A stretch of DNA of 23,845 nucleotides. Source: Syntrophaceae bacterium UBA1163. Its GTDB lineage: Bacteria > Desulfobacterota > BSN033 > UBA1163. The position numbers and the translations under genes were made by a program. The stretch lies in the NCBI GenBank assembly GCA_002311635.1, contig DBZJ01000139.1:1-23845 (forward strand), given 5' to 3'. Under the pieces are notes generated by a model. The model did not search any database. It was not told the DNA's origin and saw nothing but the letters and a program-made list of their open reading frames with translations. Positions 15,706 through 22,188 of this stretch are shown here, piece by piece (the first letter of the stretch is position 1; the number at the start of each line of letters is the position of its first letter).

Positions 15706-15876
15706 GTACGAGGTTCCCGGCTTCTTTCCAATGCGATGTTTATTCCGTAAAATACAATAACCAAATATGGAGGTCAAATGATATTTCGCAAATGGAACAA
15801 TTCGGGGCCATTTGCGGAAGTTCAGGGGAGAGTGTTAAACTTTTGGGACATTTCCCTTAGCACCTGGAGGCGAAAT

Positions 15877-16518
15877 ATGGTCAAGAGGAAAGGGTTACTG
15901 ATTATTGTAATTTTCGTTCTAATGATGGGATGCGATAAATCACCTGTTCGTGAGGAGGTCAAGGTTGATCGCAGTCTTCCCGTGGGCAAGATAGCAGGAA
16001 ATCAATTTGTTGGCATCAGGTATCCATTTAAAATCTCAGCTCCTCCCCATTGGAAAATAACCACTGAGATTCCAGATTTTATGGAGGAACTGGGCTATGT
16101 AAGAGATGGATTGAAATCGTCGCAGCTCTTCCTCTTCAACCCTTTAACTCACTCGAACTTTCAGATTGATTTCCAACCGGCCGGTAGGCATGCAAAGTTC
16201 AGCCAGGCGATGATCGAGGTACTCACAGGTATGATGACAGAAGGGACGATTTCCGAATTCAAGGAAGATTATGGAAAGGATCTTCAGGTGGAGACCGATC
16301 CCACAGAACCGATCTCCCTGAAGGGTGTCCAGTACGCGGCGAAGAAATATGTCACCTTTTCCATCAACGGGGTAAAGCGAGAGCAAGGATGGATTTATGC
16401 TTTCACGGAACCTTACCAGATCTTTATTCTTTACGTCATCCTGGAGAAACCAGGGGCAAACGACCGCGACGATATGAAGCAGATGTTAGATTCCTTCGAG
16501 GTTATCCCGAAAAAATAG
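15877..16518 (+). CDS. Putative lipoprotein, function unknown
   Basis: A 213-residue product with a type II signal peptide: MVKRKG, hydrophobic core, lipobox LMMGC with the acylated cysteine at residue 19, then DKSPV. The mature part resembles no family I can name; it has a repeated beta-like pattern (FVGIRYPFKISAPPHWKI; QYAAKKYVTFSINGVKREQGWIYAF) reminiscent of PsbP/DUF1795-type fat-binding folds often seen on bacterial lipoproteins. I choose ATG 15877 because CTGGAGG lies six bases upstream and it gives a proper signal peptide. An in-frame ATG at 15778 also has a good GGAGG, but would add 33 residues that hide the signal sequence. It is divergent from the membrane protein gene. Confidence 0.7.
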   Translation: MVKRKGLLIIVIFVLMMGCDKSPVREEVKVDRSLPVGKIAGNQFVGIRYPFKISAPPHWKITTEIPDFMEELGYVRDGLKSSQLFLFNPLTHSNFQIDFQPAGRHAKFSQAMIEVLTGMMTEGTISEFKEDYGKDLQVETDPTEPISLKGVQYAAKKYVTFSINGVKREQGWIYAFTEPYQIFILYVILEKPGANDRDDMKQMLDSFEVIPKK

Positions 16519-16606
16519 GTCCACGAGCTACCTCCTTTACTGACATGACGAGGGGCCGAATCTTGGACCGGATTTCCGCAGATGGACTTTTCTCACATGT
16601 GTGGCG

Positions 16607-16622
16607 GTTCACCATTGTGAAC
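16607..16622. promoter_or_regulatory. Candidate IclR-type operator, distal AOR site
   Basis: GTTCAC-CATT-GTGAAC, perfect 6-bp arms. Symmetry continues outward (GGC ... GCC), giving about 24 bp with few mismatches. It lies about 175 bp upstream of the -35 box, so it may act by looping with the proximal site or serve another promoter. Confidence 0.6.
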
Positions 16623-16647
16623 GGCCTTGAAACGGAGGTGTAGACGC

Positions 16648-16719
16648 ATGGAGAATAAACCAATTCTTACTAAATATTACCTCTGGCTGAAAATAATTAC
16701 CCTTTCAAGAGACCATTAA
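16648..16719 (+). CDS. Possible 23-residue leader peptide
   Basis: ATG GAG AAT ... TAA, preceded by CGGAGGTG nine bases upstream, a good ribosome binding site. The product would be MENKPILTKYYLWLKIITLS plus RDH. It lies between the two operators. It has no homologue I recognise and may be chance. Confidence 0.25.
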   Translation: MENKPILTKYYLWLKIITLSRDH

Positions 16720-16781
16720 GCCAAGTGGGCGGACGGAAAGATCTCACAACGATATCAACATCTTATAATGTAAATTTACCC

Positions 16782-16810
16782 TTGACAAAGAAATAAATGT
16801 GGCTTATTAG
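16782..16810 (+). promoter_or_regulatory. Promoter of the zinc ribbon-AOR-ferredoxin operon
   Basis: TTGACA (16782-16787), 17-base spacer, TATTAG (16805-16810). Start expected near 16817, so the proximal operator lies at about +30 to +45. Confidence 0.5.
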
Positions 16811-16845
16811 TTTATTAACTGTTCGCATCTCGGCATACCTTGCCA

Positions 16846-16861
16846 GTTCACTATCGTGAAC
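16846..16861. promoter_or_regulatory. Candidate IclR-type operator, proximal AOR site
   Basis: GTTCAC-TATC-GTGAAC, perfect 6-bp arms, 7 of 8 positions symmetrical in each half. Its place just downstream of the promoter suits repression. Confidence 0.62.
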
Positions 16862-16924
16862 ACGAATCCTAAGGTTGGGGTTTGAATCCGTTTTCGTTTT
16901 TTGTCTTCAAGAAAGGAGGTTCTT

Positions 16925-17206
16925 ATGGTTGATCAGAAGGAAGGACTTTCGACAGCTGAGAGCCTGCGTAAGACCCGCAGCTACGGGCAGGTTAGGTGCC
17001 ATAACCCCAGCTGCATGGGAAGACTTCAGCCCCAAGCCGGAGTAAACCAAGTGAAATGCCCCGCTTGTGGCATGGAATATCGAGTGGCGTGGATCAAAAG
17101 TGGTTTTCCTCGCATCAGAGGTCCCGTGTGGGATGTAAACCAAAGATTAGCGGAGGAGGCGTTCGAGAGAAAAATGAAGGAGGAAAGGAAAGATGGCCCT
17201 AAATAG
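16925..17206 (+). CDS. Small zinc-ribbon protein translated with the AOR
   Basis: A 93-residue protein with two cysteine pairs, C-x4-C (RCHNPSC, residues 25 and 30) and C-x2-C (KCPACG, 45 and 48), in the form of a zinc ribbon, followed by a charged C-terminal helix (about 75-93). Start is ATG 16925 with AAAGGAGG upstream; starts further 5' lack support. Its last 14 bases overlap the AOR gene, so the two are translationally coupled and probably needed in fixed ratio. I do not recognise a specific family. It may help assemble, or form a small subunit of, the tungsten enzyme; this is inferred only from the overlap. Confidence 0.75.
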   Translation: MVDQKEGLSTAESLRKTRSYGQVRCHNPSCMGRLQPQAGVNQVKCPACGMEYRVAWIKSGFPRIRGPVWDVNQRLAEEAFERKMKEERKDGPK

Positions 17207-19133
17207 GAAGATAGCGTACATTGATCTCTCCACTGGCAAAATAGAAATCAGGCCTATACCGATCGACGTGCGGCGAAAATTCCTGGGAGGCCGAGGACTG
17301 GATGCCTACCTACTTTATAATCACACAAAGAAGGGATGCGATCCCCTTGGGCCTGACAATACGCTCATGGTGAGCGGCGGAATTTTGACTGCCACCTTGG
17401 CTTCGGCAACTGCCAGAACTCATGTCATGGCCAAATCCCCGCTTGGAGGCCTGCTGGGAAGTTGTAATATGGGAGGCTTCTTTGCTCCCGAGTTGGCCTG
17501 GGCAGGCTTTCATCATCTTGTGATCAAGGGGAAGGCGGAAAAGCCGGTCTACCTATGGATTCACAACGGCAAAATCGAAATCCGCGATGCTCGCGGGCTT
17601 TGGGGCAAGACCACCACCGAGACCCAATGGGCCATCCGCGAAGAATTGGCGGATGAGGACATTAAAAGTTTGGTCATCGGCCAAGCCGGTGAAAATAAAG
17701 TCCGGATTGCCAACGTCATGACCGGGATCAAAAATTCCGGCGGCAGGACCGGAATGGGAGCGGTCATGGGCTCAAAGAATTTGAAGGCCATTGCCGCCCG
17801 CGGCACCATGGATATCAAGATCGCCTACCCGAAGGAAGCCCTCGACTACAACAAACGCTTTATCGATCAGATCACGAGCGCCAAGGTAAACCAGACTCAG
17901 GGAGCCCTCGGTACCCCCTTTATCTGGGGAGCCACCAATTCCTGGGGGGGCGTCCGATGCAGAAACTTTCAGTACAACCAAGAACTCTATTGCGACGAAA
18001 TTGAACCGGAAGCCCTCGATGAGGTCTGCGCGGAAACGATGGGCCCCTACCACATGGCCGGCTGCTTCGGCTGTCAAGTCCACTGTCGGGCCAAGTATAA
18101 GATTCCTACCGGGCCTTATGCGGGAGTCTACGATGAGGGACCGGAGTATACCTCCCAGGGCGCTTTTTGCGGAGAGCCGGATTGCCGGAGCATTGAAACT
18201 CTGCTGACCGGCAATCACTTGGTGGATCAGTGGGGAATGGATAACCTCGAGACCGGAAGTCTGATCTCCTGGGCGATGGAGCTCTATGAACTTGGAATCT
18301 TGACCAAGAAAGAGACCGACGGCCTGGAGCTAACCTTTAGCAATGATGAGGCGCTCCTTGAGATGACAAGACGCATTGCTTTCAGAGAGGGATGGCTGGG
18401 AAATGCCTTGGCCGAAGGCGGGATCATCGCCTCTGAAATGATCGGAAAAAATTCGTTTGATTACTTGATCCAGGTGAAAGGGGTAAGCAATCTTCACTCC
18501 GATGAGCGAGCAACGCCCGCTTTGGCCCTAAACATTGCGACCGCTTCCCGCGGCTCAGACCATTTGAGAAGCCGCCCCGCGATTGACCTGTACCATTTAC
18601 CCGTAGAAGTGATGAGAAAGATCTACAGTAACCCGGTACCCTACGATGGACCGTTAAGCTCGGAACATACGGAGTACATTGGCAAGCCGTGGCAGGTCTT
18701 CTGGCATGAGAACTGTTATATGGCCGTGGACTGCCTCGGTATCTGTAAGTATCACACCGTCTTCCTGGGTGCCACACTTCCCAATTTTGAAGATTGGACG
18801 AAAGTGCTTCGGTACAATACGGGGCTGGAATTTACCCCCCGAGAGATTTGGGACATTGCGGAGCGATGCAACATGATCGAGCGGCTGTTTAACCTCCGAG
18901 AAGGGTTGCAGAGAGAAGACCTCAAGAAAGGAGATATGCTCAATCACCGTTATTTTGACGAGCCCTGCCGCCGTGGAGCACCCGATGTCGTCGGCAGAGT
19001 CATCGACCGTGAGAAATTCAAAAAGATGGTCGATGAGTTGTATGAATACAAGGGCCTTGATAAGAACGGTATTCCGAAGCCCGAAACGCTCAAGAGGCTT
19101 AGCCTGGAAAACGAGCCAGCGCACTTGGTGTGA
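17193..19133 (+). CDS. Tungsten aldehyde:ferredoxin oxidoreductase (AOR) family enzyme, active-site variant
   Basis: Member of the AOR family, which bind a tungsto-bispterin and one [4Fe-4S] cluster; the family includes aldehyde oxidoreductases and BamB of class II benzoyl-CoA reductase. Length is 646 residues (P. furiosus AOR 605, BamB about 650). The cluster ligands are C291, C294, C298 (CFGCQVHC) and C518 (LGIC). The N-terminal pterin domain shows LGGRGLDAYLL and KSPLGGLLGSCNMGGFF. By motif alignment to Pyrococcus AOR, active-site His448 is kept (H457, SRGSDH) but Glu313 is Thr320 (GPEYTS). Extra cysteines C326 and C331 lie just after. Sequence detail around the cluster is unlike my recollection of BamB, so I do not call it BamB. 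The zinc-ribbon gene overlaps it and a four-cluster ferredoxin follows, like the large and FeS subunits of Aromatoleum AOR. Confidence 0.88.
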   Translation: MALNRKIAYIDLSTGKIEIRPIPIDVRRKFLGGRGLDAYLLYNHTKKGCDPLGPDNTLMVSGGILTATLASATARTHVMAKSPLGGLLGSCNMGGFFAPELAWAGFHHLVIKGKAEKPVYLWIHNGKIEIRDARGLWGKTTTETQWAIREELADEDIKSLVIGQAGENKVRIANVMTGIKNSGGRTGMGAVMGSKNLKAIAARGTMDIKIAYPKEALDYNKRFIDQITSAKVNQTQGALGTPFIWGATNSWGGVRCRNFQYNQELYCDEIEPEALDEVCAETMGPYHMAGCFGCQVHCRAKYKIPTGPYAGVYDEGPEYTSQGAFCGEPDCRSIETLLTGNHLVDQWGMDNLETGSLISWAMELYELGILTKKETDGLELTFSNDEALLEMTRRIAFREGWLGNALAEGGIIASEMIGKNSFDYLIQVKGVSNLHSDERATPALALNIATASRGSDHLRSRPAIDLYHLPVEVMRKIYSNPVPYDGPLSSEHTEYIGKPWQVFWHENCYMAVDCLGICKYHTVFLGATLPNFEDWTKVLRYNTGLEFTPREIWDIAERCNMIERLFNLREGLQREDLKKGDMLNHRYFDEPCRRGAPDVVGRVIDREKFKKMVDELYEYKGLDKNGIPKPETLKRLSLENEPAHLV

Positions 19134-19244
19134 TACAAAACCAATTTTAACGAATGATACCGAACGGATCGAATTCAACAAGGATTCGCCATACTCGTTT
19201 TTATTCGGATCATTTGTTTATCCACCCGAAAGGAGAGAGAGTGA

Positions 19245-19751
19245 ATGGAACCCATGGGTAAAGTTCTTGCAATCACCCCCGAGAAATGCACTGGCTGCAG
19301 GCTTTGTGAGCTCGTTTGCTCCGTTTTCCATGACGGCGTATCCAATGCCGATCGGAGCCGCATAAAAATTATGAAATGGGAGTCAGAAGGCCTTTATATT
19401 CCGATGTCCTGCCAGCAGTGTCAGGACGCCCCCTGTATGATGGTTTGCCCCGTGAAGGCCATCTCCCGGGATGAGAAACTCAGCCGGGTCATGGTGAACC
19501 ACGATATCTGTATCGGCTGCCGTTCCTGTGTGGCGGTCTGTCCCTTTGGTGCGATGAATTTCAGCGCCATTGACAGAAAGAATTTTAAGTGCGATCTCTG
19601 CGACGGAGACCCGCAGTGCGTCCGTTTCTGTGACATGAAAGCCGTGGATTATGTGGAGGCCAACCGGGTGAGCATCTTGAAGAAAAAGGCTGCCGCCGAG
19701 AAAATCTCTGTGGCGCGGAGAGAAGCCGCAGCCTTAGAACGAGAAATGTGA
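19245..19751 (+). CDS. Four-[4Fe-4S] ferredoxin-like subunit, AOR partner
   Basis: A 168-residue electron-transfer protein with 16 cysteines for four clusters: C15/18/21/25, C56/59/64/68, C89/92/95/99 and C116/119/125/129. It ends in a lysine/alanine-rich charged helix (about 145-168) absent from its paralogue at 13236. Start is ATG 19245 after AAAGGAGAG. It lies 111 bases behind the AOR gene and probably accepts electrons from it, as AorA does in the Aromatoleum AorABC enzyme. No NAD- or FAD-binding third subunit follows, so the next acceptor is unclear; ferredoxin, or the NrfD module through the paralogue, are possible. Confidence 0.87.
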   Translation: MEPMGKVLAITPEKCTGCRLCELVCSVFHDGVSNADRSRIKIMKWESEGLYIPMSCQQCQDAPCMMVCPVKAISRDEKLSRVMVNHDICIGCRSCVAVCPFGAMNFSAIDRKNFKCDLCDGDPQCVRFCDMKAVDYVEANRVSILKKKAAAEKISVARREAAALEREM

Positions 19752-19757
19752 TGCCCT

Positions 19758-20030
19758 TCATCCTCCGGCAAGCATCACAACGAGATGGATTTCGTCACCC
19801 TCCTTGACGGGTTTGACGAGTTCATTCGGATACGCAGTGGCATCATTTATAAAAATTTCAACATTGTTTTGCAGTTTATCTTTTGTGGCAAACAGGACTT
19901 TCCCCATCTCTGGAAACTGCCTAATGAGTTGACTCAAACATTCACCTACTGTTCTCCCCTCTACTGCCACCACCTCCAAGCCGTTGGTGAATTGACGATG
20001 CGTTTTGTGAATGTGGACAGCAACAGGCAT
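19758..20030 (-). CDS. MoaD/ThiS-family sulfur carrier protein
   Basis: A 90-residue ubiquitin-fold protein that ends in the functional Gly-Gly (VVMLAGG). In this family the C-terminal glycine carries a thiocarboxylate used to make the dithiolene of molybdopterin or tungstopterin. Start ATG has GATGAGG upstream. It is the last gene of the SDR-acyl-CoA dehydrogenase set, 38 bases after the dehydrogenase, and converges on the AOR ferredoxin gene with a gap of six bases. MoaD-like genes accompany AOR genes in several genomes (aorD in Aromatoleum), so a role in the AOR cofactor is likely; the HcrA molybdenum cofactor is another possible client. Confidence 0.83.
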   Translation of the reverse strand: MPVAVHIHKTHRQFTNGLEVVAVEGRTVGECLSQLIRQFPEMGKVLFATKDKLQNNVEIFINDATAYPNELVKPVKEGDEIHLVVMLAGG

Positions 20031-20068
20031 CGTTACCTCATCCCTACCGAGAGGGAATTACAATTTGT

Positions 20069-21214
20069 TTATTTCGATTTTAAGAGCGTATGGGCCACTA
20101 CCATTCTTTGGATCTGATTGGTTCCTTCAAAAATCTGGATCACCTTCGCATCTCTCATCATTCGCTCAAGAGGATGCTTTTTGGTGAGACCCTGCCACTG
20201 CAGAATCTGGACAGCTTCCGTCGTCACCTTCATGGCCACATCGGAGGCGAAATACTTCGACATGGCGGAGAACATCTGAACCGGAGTCCCCTTCACCTTT
20301 TCATCCATCATCTCCGCGGCCTTATAAACCAGAGCTCGTGCTGCCTCAACCTCGACCGCCATATCAGCCAACTTGAATCGAACTCCCAGACTATCTCCCT
20401 TCCCTTCTCCCAAGCCTTTTCCCTTGGCAAACTGGATCAGATAATCTAAAGCACCTTGCGCCAGGCCCACTGCCTGTGCGCCGATGGCCGGTCTCGATCG
20501 ATTGAGCGTTCTCATCATCAGCCACCAGCCCGCTCCTTCATCTCCAAGCCTTTGGGCCACGGGAACCTTGACATCTTCCAAAATGACTTCCGTGGTATTG
20601 GAGCCTCGAATGCCCATCTTCTCTTCCGTTTTCCCTACGGAAAGCCCGGGAGTCCCCTTTTCCACCACAAAGCCTGTGATTCCTTCTATTCTCTTGTCAG
20701 GATTCGTCGTGGCAAAGACGGTATAGAAATCAGCCACGCCGCCGTTTGTGATGAAACATTTCCGGCCGTTGATGACATAATGGTCGCCCTGTAATACGGC
20801 TTTAGTATGGACCGAGGCGGCATCCGAACCGGAGTCCGGCTCGGTGAGACAAAAACAGATCAGACCTTTCTCCTTGGCCAATCGCGGTAACACCCTCTCC
20901 TTCAGTCCACTTGTTCCTCCCAAAACTACGGGCATGGTCCCTACGGCCTGAACGATTACGAGGAGGGAAGAAGAGGCGCAGACATTGGCGATCTCTTCGG
21001 CGACCAGGCAGAAAGAAGTAACGTCCGCATCCATTCCCCCATACTCTTTGGGAATGAGGAGGCTTAAAAAGCCATGTTTGGAATACGCCTCGGCAAGATC
21101 CCAGGCAAATTCGCCCTCGGTATCAATCTCTGCCGCCCGCGGGGCAACCACATTTTTAGCGACCTCTCTGGCCTTTGTTCTCCAACTTTCTCTCCGCTCT
21201 GCGATATCGCTCAT
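20069..21214 (-). CDS. Acyl-CoA dehydrogenase
   Basis: FAD-dependent acyl-CoA dehydrogenase of 381 residues, about the family norm. Family signatures are LTEPDSGSDA (123-132), the FAD/substrate region KCFITNG (152-158), the MGIRGS motif (200-205) and RMMRDAKVIQIFEGTNQIQR at the end, with E363 as the catalytic base. A glutamate here is the general acyl-CoA dehydrogenase state; cyclohex-1-ene-1-carboxyl-CoA dehydrogenases of Syntrophus/Geobacter are reported to use aspartates. GAGGAGAG precedes the ATG. It sits 21 bases after the SDR gene. Candidate substrates are cyclohexanecarboxyl-CoA (BadJ-like), pimeloyl-CoA or glutaryl-CoA; sequence reading cannot choose. Confidence 0.88.
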   Translation of the reverse strand: MSDIAERRESWRTKAREVAKNVVAPRAAEIDTEGEFAWDLAEAYSKHGFLSLLIPKEYGGMDADVTSFCLVAEEIANVCASSSLLVIVQAVGTMPVVLGGTSGLKERVLPRLAKEKGLICFCLTEPDSGSDAASVHTKAVLQGDHYVINGRKCFITNGGVADFYTVFATTNPDKRIEGITGFVVEKGTPGLSVGKTEEKMGIRGSNTTEVILEDVKVPVAQRLGDEGAGWWLMMRTLNRSRPAIGAQAVGLAQGALDYLIQFAKGKGLGEGKGDSLGVRFKLADMAVEVEAARALVYKAAEMMDEKVKGTPVQMFSAMSKYFASDVAMKVTTEAVQILQWQGLTKKHPLERMMRDAKVIQIFEGTNQIQRMVVAHTLLKSK

Positions 21215-21235
21215 CGGTCCACTCTCCTCAACGTT

Positions 21236-21976
21236 CTACATATTCGATCCGCCGGAAACATCCACCGTAGCTCCGGTCATAAAACTCGCCTCATCTGATG
21301 CCAGGAAAGCCACAACATTGGCAACTTCCTCGGGTTGTCCAATCCGTCCCAAAGGAGTATGATCGAGAATCCTATTTTTGTATTTCTCCGGCATTTTGGC
21401 AATGGTGGGGGTCAAAGTCAATCCTGGCACGACCACGTTGACATTGATCTGATAACGTCCGAGCTCTCTGGCAACGCTTTTGGTCAGACCCAAGATCCCT
21501 GCTTTCGCAGCGCTGTAACTGATCGCCGCTATCCCCCCGCTTTTTCCGTAAATGGAAGAGATATTTACGATCTTGCCATAGCGGTTCTCGATCATATGAG
21601 GAGCAACGGCCAGAATGCAGTTCAGGGTTCCTTTCAGGTGGACGCTCAATACCGCATCCCAATCTTCCTCTTTCACCTTTAGAAGCGTCGCTCCCCGGTC
21701 AAACCCAGCATTGTTGACCAAGATATCGATTCTATTCCAGGCGCCCAATACCTGACTCACCATGGTCTGAACCGCTTTTTGATCTGCTACATCCAGAGCA
21801 ATGGACATGGCTTTTCTGCCCAGAGCCTCAACCTCTCCCGCCGTTTGAGCACCGGTATCCGCATTCCTCTCGGCAATAACCACATCCGCTCCTTCCTGGG
21901 CCATCTTCAATGCAATGCTCCGACCGATTCCTTGCCCTGCCCCGGTAACAATCGCCTTCTTGTCCTTGAGTCTCAT
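21236..21976 (-). CDS. Short-chain dehydrogenase/reductase (FabG/BadH-like)
   Basis: NAD(P)-dependent alcohol dehydrogenase of 246 residues. The cofactor motif is TGAGQGIG (residues 11-18), followed by NNAG, the catalytic serine in VNISS and the YSAAK pair. The C-terminus GATVDVSGGSNM is typical. In the same operon as an acyl-CoA dehydrogenase and near Dch/BamA it may oxidise a hydroxy-alicyclic acyl-CoA, as BadH does for 2-hydroxycyclohexanecarboxyl-CoA. It is not the usual 6-hydroxycyclohexenecarbonyl-CoA dehydrogenase (Had/BamQ), which belongs to the zinc alcohol dehydrogenase superfamily. The start ATG at 21976 has no strong Shine-Dalgarno, but a good promoter lies 50 bases upstream. Confidence 0.84.
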   Translation of the reverse strand: MRLKDKKAIVTGAGQGIGRSIALKMAQEGADVVIAERNADTGAQTAGEVEALGRKAMSIALDVADQKAVQTMVSQVLGAWNRIDILVNNAGFDRGATLLKVKEEDWDAVLSVHLKGTLNCILAVAPHMIENRYGKIVNISSIYGKSGGIAAISYSAAKAGILGLTKSVARELGRYQINVNVVVPGLTLTPTIAKMPEKYKNRILDHTPLGRIGQPEEVANVVAFLASDEASFMTGATVDVSGGSNM

Positions 21977-22027
21977 CTTTTTACTAAGAGAAGTTAGGAT
22001 ATTCCTTGGGTGACTGAAATAGAAAAA

Positions 22028-22056
22028 ATTCTAACAGATGGGCTGGTGGTCGTCAA
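22028..22056 (-). promoter_or_regulatory. Promoter of the SDR-ACAD-MoaD operon
   Basis: On the minus strand: TTGACG (plus 22051-22056), 17-base spacer, TAGAAT (plus 22028-22033). Start expected near 22021, leader about 45 bases. Confidence 0.62.
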
Positions 22057-22063
22057 TCTATTT

Positions 22064-22083
22064 GTTATTCTACGTGTTATTCT
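22064..22083 (-). promoter_or_regulatory. Direct repeat directly upstream of the SDR operon -35 box
   Basis: Two perfect copies of AGAATAAC (minus strand) separated by ACGT, period 12, ending seven bases before the -35 box. The place is right for an activator site. Confidence 0.45.
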
Positions 22084-22150
22084 TGCCCCGCCCCAGTTTT
22101 TTTGAAACTTTACGAAGTGTTAAAGAGTGCGTTGGCAGGAGGGGATGAGG

Positions 22151-22184
22151 AAAAAGAGGGGAGGCCATAGGGAGACCTCCTCTC
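22151..22184 (-). terminator. Rho-independent terminator after dch
   Basis: On the minus strand, stem GAGAGGAGG ... CCTCCCCTC (one mismatch) followed by TTTTT (plus 22151-22155). It begins five bases after the dch stop codon and separates dch from the SDR operon. Confidence 0.7.
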
Positions 22185-22188
22185 GATA

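Larger units (their letters stand above)
16519..16924. other. 406-bp regulatory region upstream of the AOR operon
   Basis: Holds two near-identical palindromes (16607-16622 and 16846-16861), a possible leader ORF (16648-16719), a perfect TATAAT (16764-16769) without a good -35, a 10-bp palindrome GTAAATTTAC (16770-16779) and a TTGACA promoter (16782-16810). It is clearly more AT-rich than the flanking genes. No larger gene is visible on either strand. Confidence 0.6.

Noticed and set aside
17193..19133. Calling the AOR-family gene bamB (class II benzoyl-CoA reductase) because of the neighbouring bamA and dch
   Set aside because: The segment around the cluster cysteines and the active site follows Pyrococcus-type AOR more than my recollection of BamB, and no bamC-I set follows. 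A phylogeny would be needed.
21236..21976. Calling the SDR the 6-hydroxycyclohex-1-ene-1-carbonyl-CoA dehydrogenase
   Set aside because: That enzyme (Had/BamQ) belongs to the zinc-type alcohol dehydrogenase superfamily and is longer; this is a 246-residue SDR with the YxxxK motif.
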